Positions 1-9,637 are shown, counted from the first letter of the stretch. The stretch is 47,309 nt of DNA from CALCHA01 sp035548175 (GCA_035548175.1 DASZTO010000008.1:1-47309); one strand, 5' to 3'. Notes: generated by a model from the letters alone, not told the origin. Translations and numbers: made by a program.

Positions 1-1312
1 TCGCCCCTCCCCTCGCCGCGCGCGGCGCCGGCGGTGTATACGCCGCCGCACCCTCCAACCCCTCCCCCGTCGCATTGCTCACCGACACCATCGGCCCCTC
101 CACCCCCGTCACCGTAATCCCCTTCACCACCGCATCCTTCACATTCACCAGCGTAATCCCCTTCTTCGCCGTCCCCGAAATGTTCGTCAGCGACAACCCC
201 TCGAATGGCTTCTCCGCATTCACCTGCGATACATCCGCGATCACCGGCGCATCCGTCAACCGTACGTTCGATATCCGCAGATTCTTCGCCGACGGTATCC
301 CCACCTCTCCCGGCACCGGATCGTCCGCCGTATTCGTATTCCCCCCGCTCACCAGGTTCACCTTCAGCAGCGACCCCGTCACATCCACATCATCCACCGT
401 AATGTCATCGTTGAACCCCGCCCGCCCCACGCGCGTCTTCAGATATATCGCCGCCGACCGCGGCGACGTCATCTTGCAATGCTCAATCTTGATATTCCGC
501 ACCCCCGCCGACGTTTCGCTCCCAATCCCAATGCACGCAAACGTCCGATCCGTCAGCGTGCAATTCGTAATCGTCACATTCTCCGTCGGCCTCTGGATCC
601 GCGCCCCATCCATCCCCCGCCCCGATTTCAAGCTGATCGAATCATCCCCCGTCGAAATCGTGCACCCGTCAATCGTCACGTTCTTGCACGAATCCACATC
701 GATCCCATCCCGATTCCCCGTGATCGTCACATTCTTGATCACCACGTCCGTGCAATACGTCGGATGCGTCGCCCAGTTCCCCCCCTGCGTCACCGTGAAT
801 CCCTCCCACCGCACATCGTTGCACGCGATCGGCTCCAGCACCACCGACCCCCGCGGATTCTGCGGCGCCGCCATCTGCGGATTCCCCGCAATCGTCCCCG
901 AACCGGTGATCGCAATATGATCCACATTCGCCGCATAAATCAGCGCCCGCCGCCCCGGCTGCCAGCGTCCCTCCCACCGAATATCCATCGTCGGATAGTC
1001 CGCCGCATCCCCGCTGCCCGTCAACGTCGCCCCCTGCTCCAGATGCAGCGTCGTCCCGCTCCCCATCTGCACGCTCCCAATCAAATAATTCCCCGCCGGG
1101 ACATCCACCGTGCCGCCGCCATTGACCGCACACGTATCCAGCGCCTTCTGCAGCGCCGCCGTATCCTTCGTCACCCCATCCCCCGCCGCCCCGAAATCCT
1201 TGACGCTCACCCGCATCGCTCCCCGAGGCGCGGCCGCCGGACCCGTCGTCTGGCCCTGGCAAACCAACGACGCCCATACAAGCCCAACACCCAGTCGCCG
1301 CAAACTCGACAT
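1..1312 (-). CDS. GH28-family pectinase (polygalacturonase/rhamnogalacturonase-like), C-terminus cut by window edge
   Basis: A right-handed beta-helix protein, about 437 residues visible. An export signal (MSSLRRLGVGLVWASLVCQG) is followed by VKDFGAAGDGVTKDTAALQKAL, the usual start of GH28 proteins. Two GH28 motifs are clear: NRDGID at residues 200-205 and GDD at 222-224, which carry the catalytic aspartates. The usual GHG and RIK motifs are replaced by GIGSE (about 261-265) and YLK (290-292), so the substrate may differ from plain polygalacturonan. The role is probably hydrolysis of galacturonan or the RG-I backbone outside the cytoplasm. The ATG at 1310-1312 follows a GAGGAAGG ribosome site. 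It starts 33 nt after the SWIM gene stop, so it may be cotranscribed with it. The visible end (PAPRAARGGA) is Pro/Arg/Gly-rich, like linkers in the neighbouring enzymes. Confidence 0.85.
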   Translation of the reverse strand, partial: MSSLRRLGVGLVWASLVCQGQTTGPAAAPRGAMRVSVKDFGAAGDGVTKDTAALQKALDTCAVNGGGTVDVPAGNYLIGSVQMGSGTTLHLEQGATLTGSGDAADYPTMDIRWEGRWQPGRRALIYAANVDHIAITGSGTIAGNPQMAAPQNPRGSVVLEPIACNDVRWEGFTVTQGGNWATHPTYCTDVVIKNVTITGNRDGIDVDSCKNVTIDGCTISTGDDSISLKSGRGMDGARIQRPTENVTITNCTLTDRTFACIGIGSETSAGVRNIKIEHCKMTSPRSAAIYLKTRVGRAGFNDDITVDDVDVTGSLLKVNLVSGGNTNTADDPVPGEVGIPSAKNLRISNVRLTDAPVIADVSQVNAEKPFEGLSLTNISGTAKKGITLVNVKDAVVKGITVTGVEGPMVSVSNATGEGLEGAAAYTPPAPRAARGGA

Positions 1313-1345
1313 ACGCACCTTCCTCGCAAACGCCCCCATGCATGT

Positions 1346-2272
1346 TCAATGGCCGCCCTGCCCGCTTCTTGCCCCCTTCCCGCCGGCAGCGCGGCGCGCC
1401 GCCTTCTTCGCCACCGGCTTCTTCGCCTTCTTCGTAAGCTTGGCCGCCCGCCGCGCCGGCTTCTTCGCCTTTCCCGCCGGCCGCGCCTCCGGCGCCCTTT
1501 CGGACGCCCCCGTCTCCAGCTCGATGCCAAAAACATCCCCCAGCTCGCTCTCCGCCAAGCCGCCCGCCCCGGCACCCCTACCCGCCGCCCCGCCGGTCAC
1601 CGCGCTCAGGTCCGCCTCCTTGATCAAATCCAGATGATTCACTTTCCGCAGCACGAACAGCAGCTCCGGCTGATCGTCCAGCCGCGCCCCCACTCCATAC
1701 AACACCGCCGCCAGATGTTTGCACATGTACGCCCCGTCCGGGCACGAACACTCCATCCGAATCTCCGCCGGTTTGGGAAACAGCCCCTCGCCCGGCTCGG
1801 TGATGATCGCCATCACCCCCTTCGACAGCTTCCCCGACAGCAGCTCGATCACCGACGCAATCTGTCCCGCGCACCGGCCTCCGATCGCCTTCCACGCCGC
1901 GCTGGGCAACGCCGCGATCGTGATCTTGATCTCATACAGCGACGACCCCGACACCAGCGCCGCCACCTCCCCCGGCTTGATCTCCAGGTGCACCACCGAT
2001 CCGTTGCGCACATAGGTCCGGCCCCGCGGCAACCGATTCGCCAGGTCGCTGTAGCGCTCCAGGTTCTTACACCACGAATCCCCCCAGAAGGTCTGGGCGA
2101 TCTTGCGCCCCGCTATTTTCACGGGAAGGACTTTCTGCCCCTTTTTCAGCAGCTTCGCCACTTCCTTGGCCGCATTCGCCTGCCGCTGCGCCACCGGCAC
2201 GTAGGGCGCAAATCCCCCGTACCCATAGCCGCCGTAACCGCGCCCGGAACGCCGCCGACTCCACCATGCCAT
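1346..2272 (-). CDS. SWIM zinc-finger protein
   Basis: A 308-residue protein with a SWIM finger at residues 175-186 (CSCPDGAYMCKH, pattern CxC-x6-CxH). SWIM proteins of this type are commonly encoded beside bacterial SNF2 helicases and are thought to work with them on nucleic acids. The N-terminus is Gly/Tyr/Arg-rich (SRRRSGRGYGGYGYGGF). The C-terminal 60 residues are a Lys/Ala/Arg-rich basic tail, which suggests DNA or RNA binding. It lies 18 nt downstream of the SNF2 gene on the same strand, so the two form an operon. Its biological target is not known. Confidence 0.85.
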   Translation of the reverse strand: MAWWSRRRSGRGYGGYGYGGFAPYVPVAQRQANAAKEVAKLLKKGQKVLPVKIAGRKIAQTFWGDSWCKNLERYSDLANRLPRGRTYVRNGSVVHLEIKPGEVAALVSGSSLYEIKITIAALPSAAWKAIGGRCAGQIASVIELLSGKLSKGVMAIITEPGEGLFPKPAEIRMECSCPDGAYMCKHLAAVLYGVGARLDDQPELLFVLRKVNHLDLIKEADLSAVTGGAAGRGAGAGGLAESELGDVFGIELETGASERAPEARPAGKAKKPARRAAKLTKKAKKPVAKKAARRAAGGKGARSGQGGH

Positions 2273-2290
2273 GGCACGACTCCCTTCGTC

Positions 2291-5032
2291 TTACGCTTCC
2301 CCCGCCTTATGTATATCCAGCGCCACGAAGCGCAGCAATTCCGCGTTGCCCATCTCCGTCAGCTTCGCCTCCGCCCCGCTGCCCGCATCGAGGATGTCTT
2401 GCGCCAACGCCCGCTTGTCGTGGATCAATTCATCGATCCGTTCCTCCACCGTTCCCCGGCACACAAACTTGTGCACCAGCACGTTCTTCTTCTGCCCGAT
2501 CCGAAACGCCCGGTCCGTCGCCTGGTTCTCCACCGCCGGATTCCACCACCGGTCAAAGTGAATCACCTGGCTCGCCGCCGTCAGGTTGAGGCCCGTCCCG
2601 CCCGCCTTGAGCGACAGCACGAAGTAGGGCGGACCGTCTTCCCGCGCGAACGCCTCGACCATCTCCCGCCGCCGGGCCACCGGCGTGTTCCCGTGCAGCA
2701 CCAGGCCCTCGCGCCCGAACACCCCGCGCAGGAACGCCGCCAGCGGATCGGTGATCTCCCGGAACTGCGTGAACACCAGCACGCGCTCCTGCCGCTCCGC
2801 GAGTTCCTCGCAGAGCATCCCCAGGCGTTCGAACTTGCCGCTGTCTTTCGGATCAAAACCGTTATCTCCGAGCCACTGCGACGGGTGGTTGCAAATCTGT
2901 TTGAGCCGCATGAGGGACGCCAGGATGATCCCGCGGCGTTGGACGCCATCAGCCGAATCCAGGTGCTCCGCCAGTTCCTTCACCGCCTGCTGATACAGTA
3001 TCGCCTGCTTCGCGCTCAGCCCGCAGAACGCCTGTACCTCTGTCTTCTCCGGCAGATCCGCGATGATGCGGCGATCCGTCTTGAGCCGCCGGAGGATGTA
3101 GGGCCGCACGAGCGAGCGCAGCGGTCCGAAGTCCGCGTGCTCCTCGCGCGACAGCGACTTCACGTACCCCTGGAATCCCTTGGCGCTCCCCAGCAGCCCG
3201 GGATTCAGGAAATCGAACAGCGACCACAAGTCGGAGAGCCGGTTCTCGATCGGCGTGCCGGTCATGGCGATGCGGGCTCCGGCGGGCACCTTTTTGACGC
3301 TCTGGGCCTGGCGGGCGCCGGCGTTCTTGATTGCCTGGGCCTCATCGAGGATCACCAGCCGCCAATCCCGCTGGGCAAGCCATCCCAGCCGCGTGGTCAT
3401 CCCGTAGCTGGTGATCACCAGGTCCACCTCCGCCAGCTCGGACTCGCCGGGCGCCTGGGCGCCGCCGGGCTCCGACGGATGCGCCACGCGCACCCGCAGC
3501 TCCGGCGCGAAGCGGTCGCGCTCCGCCATCCAGTTGGCGATCAGCGACGTGGGCGCGACCAGCAGGCTCGCCCGCCTCTTCGCTCCCCCGGCCGACGTTT
3601 CCTGGCGCAGGTGCAGCAGCAGGGCGAGCACCTGGATCGTCTTGCCCAATCCCATATCATCCGCCAGGCACGCGCCCAACCCCAACCGCGTCATGAAGCG
3701 CAGCCAGTGCACGCCGGTCTGCTGATAGCGGCGCAATTCGGCGCGCAAGCCCGCCGGCGCTTCCCCGGCCGCTTCGGGCGTGCGCAGCTCCGCCAGCGTT
3801 TCCTCCAGAAAAGAGCCGGGCGCGATCCCCGTCCATTCCCGAACCGCTTCGGTCTCACCGGCCTGCGCGCCCACCTCCGCGGGCATGCCCGAAAGAAGCC
3901 GCATTCCCTCGGCGAACGTCACGCCCTCTTTGGCCATCTTCTCGACCGATTTCCAGTGCTCGAGCGCCTGGGCGAATTTCTCGCGGTCGATCTCCACCCA
4001 CTGGCCCTTGAGCCGCACCAGACCGGCCGCGCCCGCCCCGGCCACGGCTTCGATCTCCCGCAGTTCCTGGGCGGTGAGCTTCTCGCCGTTGAGGGTCGCC
4101 TCGACGGAAAAATCCAGCAGCGCATCGGCGCCCAGCCGGCTGGGCGCGGCCTCGCCGATCTTGACGCTCACCACCGGCCGCGGCGGGGCTTTGCGCTTCC
4201 ACCAGTCGGGCACGCGCACGATGATCCCGCTGTCCTCGAACAGCGGGATATCCTGCAGAAACCGGTACGCCTGTGCCGCCGTCCACGCCTGCGGCTGGTA
4301 GAGCGTCTTGCTCTCGACCAGCTCCGCCGCCAGGGTACTTTTCTCCGCCGCCCGCTGCACCGGCGTGAGCAGCGACACCAGCGCCTGCCGGTCGTTGGCC
4401 CGCGCGTATTCCTCGAGCGCGTGCTTGAGCGGATAGTGCTGGAGCTGGCCCCCGCTCGAGACGCGGTGGGTGTAGGTCGCCAGGAACGCGAAGGGCCGCG
4501 CCGCATCCCGTTTGTTTTCCGCCAGGTGGAAGGTCACCCGCCCCACGAGGCGCCACAGCGGGTTCCTGTCCCGCAGATACGCCGCTGCCCCGCCCGGATG
4601 CGCGCGGATCTGCTCGCGCACAAAAACATCTATCTCCTGCCAGGTTTCCGCCAGCGATTCGGCGCTCAGGTACTCCAGCCCGCGCATCGGCGGCGCCCGC
4701 ATCACCAGGAACGCCAGCTCCTCGAGCGCCGGCGCAGGCACCGCCGCCGGCTCGGCGTCCGAGCCGCACCGGCACAACGCCGTCAAATAGCGCCGGCCCA
4801 GCTCCCGCAGAAAATCCCACTCGGCGGGCAACGCGGTCTGCAGCTCCTCCATCGCCAGATGCACGATCCCCGCCGCCGCCCCTTGCTCGAACGCACGCTT
4901 CACCCGCGCCCCGGCCGCCCCCGCGAGGCCTCCTTCGGCCTCCTCCGCGTGCAGGCGCCCCTGGGGCGAGATCACCACCCGCAGCCCCATCCGCCCTTCG
5001 CCATGCTCCGCAAGTTCCGCGCTGACCATCAC
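2291..5032 (-). CDS. SNF2-family DNA-dependent ATPase/helicase
   Basis: About 913 residues. The N-terminal half is the poorly conserved bacterial SNF2 accessory region. Walker A (DDMGLGKT) is near residue 460, the DEAQ Walker B box near 562, and the second RecA lobe ends with the arginine-finger motif DRAFRIGQ near 844. This is the standard HepA/RapA-like SNF2 layout, a protein that uses ATP to translocate on duplex DNA or remodel complexes. The frame opens with GTG at 5030-5032 followed directly by ATG at 5027-5029. An AGAGGA site at 5041-5046 could serve either. It is the first gene of the SNF2-SWIM pair. Confidence 0.92.
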   Translation of the reverse strand: MMVSAELAEHGEGRMGLRVVISPQGRLHAEEAEGGLAGAAGARVKRAFEQGAAAGIVHLAMEELQTALPAEWDFLRELGRRYLTALCRCGSDAEPAAVPAPALEELAFLVMRAPPMRGLEYLSAESLAETWQEIDVFVREQIRAHPGGAAAYLRDRNPLWRLVGRVTFHLAENKRDAARPFAFLATYTHRVSSGGQLQHYPLKHALEEYARANDRQALVSLLTPVQRAAEKSTLAAELVESKTLYQPQAWTAAQAYRFLQDIPLFEDSGIIVRVPDWWKRKAPPRPVVSVKIGEAAPSRLGADALLDFSVEATLNGEKLTAQELREIEAVAGAGAAGLVRLKGQWVEIDREKFAQALEHWKSVEKMAKEGVTFAEGMRLLSGMPAEVGAQAGETEAVREWTGIAPGSFLEETLAELRTPEAAGEAPAGLRAELRRYQQTGVHWLRFMTRLGLGACLADDMGLGKTIQVLALLLHLRQETSAGGAKRRASLLVAPTSLIANWMAERDRFAPELRVRVAHPSEPGGAQAPGESELAEVDLVITSYGMTTRLGWLAQRDWRLVILDEAQAIKNAGARQAQSVKKVPAGARIAMTGTPIENRLSDLWSLFDFLNPGLLGSAKGFQGYVKSLSREEHADFGPLRSLVRPYILRRLKTDRRIIADLPEKTEVQAFCGLSAKQAILYQQAVKELAEHLDSADGVQRRGIILASLMRLKQICNHPSQWLGDNGFDPKDSGKFERLGMLCEELAERQERVLVFTQFREITDPLAAFLRGVFGREGLVLHGNTPVARRREMVEAFAREDGPPYFVLSLKAGGTGLNLTAASQVIHFDRWWNPAVENQATDRAFRIGQKKNVLVHKFVCRGTVEERIDELIHDKRALAQDILDAGSGAEAKLTEMGNAELLRFVALDIHKAGEA

Positions 5033-5182
5033 CCGGGCGGTCCTCTCAATCGATCCTTCTCCGCTTTCATACCGTACGGGCCGCGATCACCGCAATCCGC
5101 CTGGCAATCTTTTCGGAGTCCCGGCGTTTTAATCCCAGTTTCAAAAATGATCGGCGGCAGGCCTCGGGCAAGAGGGCGTGGT

Positions 5183-7633
5183 ATGCGGTGCAAGCCTCTT
5201 CTGGCGTGGGCGGTGCTGGGAGCGGTGGGGGCAGTGTGCTTTGCCTGCGCCCGATCCGCCTCCGCCATGACCCCCGACGAACGCCGCGCTTACCGAGATC
5301 ACCTGGTGGCCACGCTGCCGGATGTGCCTGCGTTTGATGAGTGGATCAAGCGCACCGACGAGTTGCCGCCGGATTTCGACGCCCTGCCCCGCCACAACCA
5401 GTTGCCCGATCCCCTGACCTTCTTCGATGGCCACCCCGTCCGCTCGGTGGACGACTGGGCGAAGCGCCGCCAGGAGATTCTCGATCTCTACGCGCAATAC
5501 GCCTGGGGCAAAATCCCCCCGCACGCCGCCATCGTCTCGACCGACGTCACCGACACCCCCGGCAAAAGCGAAGAAGGCGCGGGCGGCGGCTCCTATGTCA
5601 CGCGCACGGTCGTCATCCATTGCGGACCCGACGGCAAGGGCACGCTGCACATGACGCTGGTCATCCCCGATGGCCCCGGCCCTTACCCGGTGATGATGGG
5701 TCCCGGCCTCATCGGCGGCTTCGGCGGCAATACCGCCGGCACCCTTCTCCGCCGCGGTTACATCGCCGCCTCCTACGACGGCGACGACTTCCACGACGAC
5801 TCGAAGCAGATGGTCACTCTCTACCCCGACTGCCGCGATACCGGCGCGCTCGCCCTCCGTGCCTGGGCCGCATCCACCGCCCTCGATTACGTGCTCACCC
5901 TCCCGCAGGTGAACAAGAACCAGGTCGCCGAGTATGGCTACTCGCGCGACGGCAAGCAGGCGCTCATCGCCACCGCCCTCGACACCCGTTTTGCCGCCCT
6001 GGTCGCTGGTTCGCCGGGCGTGGGCGGCCTGCTCGCCTTCCGCAATGCCGGCGAACGCAACCAGGCCGAATCGATCCAGTCCACCACCCTCATGTTCCCC
6101 GACTGGTTCAACCCGCGCCTGCGCTTCTTCGTCGGCCGCGAAGACCGCCTTCCCGTCGACGGCAACCTCCTCCTGGCCGCCATGGCTCCGCGCCCGGTGA
6201 TGCTCGTCTGCGGCTACAACGACGAAGTCTCCAACGACTGGGGCGACGAACAATCGTTCCACTCCGCCGCGAAAGTGTACGATTTTCTGAAGCCCGCAAC
6301 CTCCTATTCCTTCGGGAGCAGCATCACGAAAACACCTCCTGGCTCCGACGCTCTCGCCCTCAACCGCGTTCCCGGCTTCCACGGCGCCAACGATATGGAA
6401 GCCAACATCGACTTCCTCGACGAGCAGTTCGGCCGCTCCACCGCCAAGTGGCACAACGACTGGATCTTCCCCTGGGACTACCAGGCGTGGGAACGCAAGC
6501 ACCCGCGCGGCATCGATCAATTCACCGCCATGCCGACGCCGCTTGGTTCGCTCACCACCAAAGACGCCTGGGAAAAACACGCCGCCGATCTGCGCACCAC
6601 CGTCAACGATTTCCTCGGCGCCGAACCGCTTCTCATGCCCATCCCCCCCCCGCCCCCCGGTCGCGGCTTCGGCGGGCGCGGCAGGGGACGAGGCGGTGCT
6701 CGCGGCGGCGGCCCAGCCACGCAGCCCGGCCCCAATCCCGGCCAGGTCGCTCCCGATGTCCCCGCCTGGGTCATCCAGCGCTCCCTCGAGGGAACCCAGG
6801 AATTCGGCTGGTTCGTCGACGAAGGAAACGCCACGGCGTCCGCGCCGGTCACCTTCGGCGACGGCGTCCACGGCACTCTCTACTATCCCAAAGACACGCA
6901 GGCGGGGACGAAGCTGCCCACCGTCATCTGGCTGCACTCCTATTCGTATCCGCTGGGCTACATGTGGGTGTACAAGCGCGACCTGCATCCGATTCTCGCG
7001 CTGGTGAAGGCCGGTTACGCGGTGCTCGCTTACGATCAGGCGGGCTTCGGCAGCCGCATGAAGGAAGCCGCCCCGTTTTACGATCGCTATCCCGACTGGT
7101 CGCTGATGGGCCGCATGGTCGAGGACGTCCACACCGCCATCGACGCCCTGCAGAAAAACGAGCGCGTCGAGCCGGATCATATCTACGCCTTCGGCTACTC
7201 GATGGGCGGGAACGTCGCCCTTTATGCCGGCGCCACCGATCCGCGTCTCAAAGGCATCGTCTCGATCTGCGGCTTCACACCGATGCGCACCGACACCGCC
7301 GCCACCGGCACCGGCGGCCTCGCCCGCTACTCCATCGAACGCCCGCTCCTGCCGAAACTCGGCTGGTACATCGGCAAGGAATCCACACTTCCCTATGACG
7401 ATGATGATCTGCTGGCGATGTGCGCCCCACGCCCCGTGCTGGTCGTCTCGCCAAAATACGACCGCGACGCCAACCCCAAGGACATCCACGCCGCCGTCGA
7501 CAACGCCAAAAAGATTTACACGCTTTACAACGCCGCCGACAATCTCGGCCTGCAGGAACCCGACGATTACAACCGCCTCCCGCCGCCGGTACAGGATGCG
7601 GCAATCGCCTGGATGAAAGAGCACATGCAGTAA
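5183..7633 (+). CDS. Secreted double alpha/beta hydrolase (CE15-like module plus DLH-like module)
   Basis: An 816-residue exported protein. The ATG at 5183 is preferred over 5147 because AGAGGG lies 6 nt upstream and a clean signal peptide ending in SASA follows. Module 1 (about residues 25-480) resembles glucuronoyl/acetyl esterases: LDLYAQYAWGKIPP, the nucleophile elbow GYSRDGK near residue 253, and a downstream GFHG histidine. Module 2 (about 530-816) has a second elbow, GYSMGG near 672, and APRPVLVVSPKYD for the acid. I see no obvious catalytic His after that, so module 2 may be altered. The modules are joined by a run of prolines and then a Gly/Arg linker (GRGFGGRGRGRGGARGGG). As the first gene of the RG cluster, it probably removes ester groups from pectin or its side chains. 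The exact substrate is not determinable. Confidence 0.8.
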   Translation: MRCKPLLAWAVLGAVGAVCFACARSASAMTPDERRAYRDHLVATLPDVPAFDEWIKRTDELPPDFDALPRHNQLPDPLTFFDGHPVRSVDDWAKRRQEILDLYAQYAWGKIPPHAAIVSTDVTDTPGKSEEGAGGGSYVTRTVVIHCGPDGKGTLHMTLVIPDGPGPYPVMMGPGLIGGFGGNTAGTLLRRGYIAASYDGDDFHDDSKQMVTLYPDCRDTGALALRAWAASTALDYVLTLPQVNKNQVAEYGYSRDGKQALIATALDTRFAALVAGSPGVGGLLAFRNAGERNQAESIQSTTLMFPDWFNPRLRFFVGREDRLPVDGNLLLAAMAPRPVMLVCGYNDEVSNDWGDEQSFHSAAKVYDFLKPATSYSFGSSITKTPPGSDALALNRVPGFHGANDMEANIDFLDEQFGRSTAKWHNDWIFPWDYQAWERKHPRGIDQFTAMPTPLGSLTTKDAWEKHAADLRTTVNDFLGAEPLLMPIPPPPPGRGFGGRGRGRGGARGGGPATQPGPNPGQVAPDVPAWVIQRSLEGTQEFGWFVDEGNATASAPVTFGDGVHGTLYYPKDTQAGTKLPTVIWLHSYSYPLGYMWVYKRDLHPILALVKAGYAVLAYDQAGFGSRMKEAAPFYDRYPDWSLMGRMVEDVHTAIDALQKNERVEPDHIYAFGYSMGGNVALYAGATDPRLKGIVSICGFTPMRTDTAATGTGGLARYSIERPLLPKLGWYIGKESTLPYDDDDLLAMCAPRPVLVVSPKYDRDANPKDIHAAVDNAKKIYTLYNAADNLGLQEPDDYNRLPPPVQDAAIAWMKEHMQ

Positions 7634-7676
7634 ATGACAAATGCAAAATGACAAATGACAAATCTGGTCCCGTTTG
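7633..7676. repeat. TGACAAA-type short-period intergenic repeat
   Basis: The 56-nt gap between the hydrolase and the first PL4 gene contains at least three imperfect copies of AATGACAAA/AATGCAAAA at 7634-7666. The composition is AT-rich, very unlike the flanking genes. The following gene lies about 20 nt downstream. The repeat does not form an evident terminator, and the operon probably reads through. Confidence 0.6.
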
Positions 7677-7689
7677 ATAGGACCCGCTT

Positions 7690-9606
7690 ATGAAACGCTA
7701 TCTTCTTCCGCTCCTCGTGCTGGCGGTTGCTTCTCCCGTATTTGCCGATCCGGTCACTGTCACCGAAGACGCCACCGGGTTCACGCTCTCCAATGGCACG
7801 ATCACCGCGCGCATCAACAAGCGCAACGGCGATCTCTCCTCCATGCAGTACAAAGGCACGGAGATGCTCACCGACAAATCCGGTCGCGCCGGCGGTTACT
7901 GGTCGCACGACGCCTCGCCCGCGCCCGGCGGCCCGCCCAATGTCAGCAAAATCACCATGGACCCCAAAACGAATAACGGCGACCGTGGCGAAGTCTCAGT
8001 CAAAGCCATCTCGGGCGGCAAAAAACTCGGCCACCCCGCCGGCGGCCAACCCGACGGCGACTTCCCCGCCGATATCGAAATCCGCTATTCGCTGGGCAAA
8101 AATGACTCCGGCATCTACACCTACTGCATCTTCACCCACCTGCCCGAATACCCTGCCGGGTCCATCGGCGAAGCCCGCTATTGCGCCAAACTCGCCGCCA
8201 CCTTCGATTGGCTCTCCGTCGACGCCCAGCGCAACAAGTATTACCCCGAAGAACCCAAAGGCGAAGACAAGTACGTCTACACCGCGGTGCAATCGAAGAA
8301 CCTCGCCTATGGCTGGTCGAGCACCAAGGACAACGTCGGCATGTGGATCGTCAACCCGACGATCGAGTACCTCTCCGGCGGTCCGACGAAGCCGGAGTTC
8401 ATGTGCCACCGCGACACCACGCAGGTCGCCGCTCCGTGCGTGCTCAATTACTGGCGTTCCAGCCATTACGGTGGCGCGGCTGTGGGCGTCAATCAGGGCG
8501 AATCCTGGACCAAGGTCATCGGCCCCTTCATGCTGTACGTGAACAGCGGCGGCGATCACGACGTCCTCTGGAAAGACGCCCTCGCCAAAGCCCAAACCGA
8601 AAAGAACGCGTGGCCCTACGACTGGGTCACCGGCGTCGATTATCCCCACAAAAATGAACGCTCCACCGTCACCGGCACCTTCAATCTCGACGATCCCCTC
8701 ATGCCCGGGGGCGCGAAATTCTCTGGCGATCTCACCGTCGGACTCGCCGCCCCCACTTATCCCATCGCCGCCGGCCCCAACGGCGGCCAGCGCATGATCA
8801 CCTGGCAGACCGACGCCAAACATTACGAATTCTGGGACACCTTCTCCGCTCACGACGGCAAATTCTCGATTCCCAACGTGCGCCCGGGCTCCTACACCCT
8901 TTATGCCTTCGCGGACGGCGTTCTCGGCGAATTCACCAAGGCCAACGTCACCATTCCTGAAGGCGGCAAACCCATCGACCTGGGCACCCTCGACTGGAAG
9001 CCCGTCCGTCACGGCAAGCAACTCTGGGACATCGGCATCCCCAACCGCACCGCCACCGAGTTCGCGGGCGCGGATCACTATTTCGCCATGGACATCGGCC
9101 TGCAATATCCCAAGCTCTTCCCGGACGATGTCTCCTTCACGCCCCGCAAATCGGACCCCGCCAAAGACTGGTTCTTCCAGCAGGTTCCCCACAACGTCGA
9201 TCCCAACGCCCAGATCGTCCCCTTCTCCGGCATCCGCGGCCAGCCCGGTAAACCCACCCCCTATGCCATTCACTTCGATCTCCCCGACGCCCCCACCCCC
9301 CCCAAAGGCACCGCCACCCTGCGCCTGGCCATCTGCGGCACCGGCGCCCGCCAGATCGATGTCTCCGTCAACGATAAAGACGCCGGTCCCGTGCGCCTGG
9401 GCATGGGTGATGGCGTGATCACGCGCCACCAGATCCAGGGTATCTGGTACGAAAAAGAATTTCCCTTCGACGCCTCGCTGATGAAACAGGGCGCCAACAC
9501 CCTGACGCTCACCGTGCCCTCCGGCCCGATCACCAACGGCGTCATTTATGACTACCTGCGCCTGGAGCTGGACGAAAACGCTCCGTTCCAGGCCGCCGCC
9601 CAGTAA
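7690..9606 (+). CDS. Rhamnogalacturonan lyase, PL4 family (copy 1)
   Basis: A 638-residue exported protein with signal MKRYLLPLLVLAVASPVFA. It has the three-part PL4 layout: an N-terminal catalytic beta-sandwich (about 20-330, with GYWSHD and YWRSSHYGG), a small fibronectin/carboxypeptidase-regulatory-like domain (about 370-430, GKFSIPNVRPGSYTLYAFAD), and a C-terminal jelly-roll carbohydrate-binding domain (about 450-630, GKQLWDIGIPNRTATEF to YDYLRLEL). PL4 enzymes cleave the RG-I backbone by beta-elimination. It is closely related to the product at 14966-17083 but lacks that protein's Gly/Arg insert. It lies between the double hydrolase and the rhamnosidase in one plus-strand series. Confidence 0.92.
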   Translation: MKRYLLPLLVLAVASPVFADPVTVTEDATGFTLSNGTITARINKRNGDLSSMQYKGTEMLTDKSGRAGGYWSHDASPAPGGPPNVSKITMDPKTNNGDRGEVSVKAISGGKKLGHPAGGQPDGDFPADIEIRYSLGKNDSGIYTYCIFTHLPEYPAGSIGEARYCAKLAATFDWLSVDAQRNKYYPEEPKGEDKYVYTAVQSKNLAYGWSSTKDNVGMWIVNPTIEYLSGGPTKPEFMCHRDTTQVAAPCVLNYWRSSHYGGAAVGVNQGESWTKVIGPFMLYVNSGGDHDVLWKDALAKAQTEKNAWPYDWVTGVDYPHKNERSTVTGTFNLDDPLMPGGAKFSGDLTVGLAAPTYPIAAGPNGGQRMITWQTDAKHYEFWDTFSAHDGKFSIPNVRPGSYTLYAFADGVLGEFTKANVTIPEGGKPIDLGTLDWKPVRHGKQLWDIGIPNRTATEFAGADHYFAMDIGLQYPKLFPDDVSFTPRKSDPAKDWFFQQVPHNVDPNAQIVPFSGIRGQPGKPTPYAIHFDLPDAPTPPKGTATLRLAICGTGARQIDVSVNDKDAGPVRLGMGDGVITRHQIQGIWYEKEFPFDASLMKQGANTLTLTVPSGPITNGVIYDYLRLELDENAPFQAAAQ

Positions 9607-9637
9607 GCCACCAGCCGTCCTTACGAGGAACAAGTCC

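Noticed and set aside
479..5182. Plus-strand open frame leading into the double hydrolase
   Set aside because: It is antisense to the GH28, SWIM and SNF2 genes and is Arg/Pro/His-rich; the real protein starts at the signal peptide at 5183.
5141..7654. Minus-strand open frame of over 800 codons opposite the double hydrolase
   Set aside because: It is a mirror of the coding frame without any recognisable motif.
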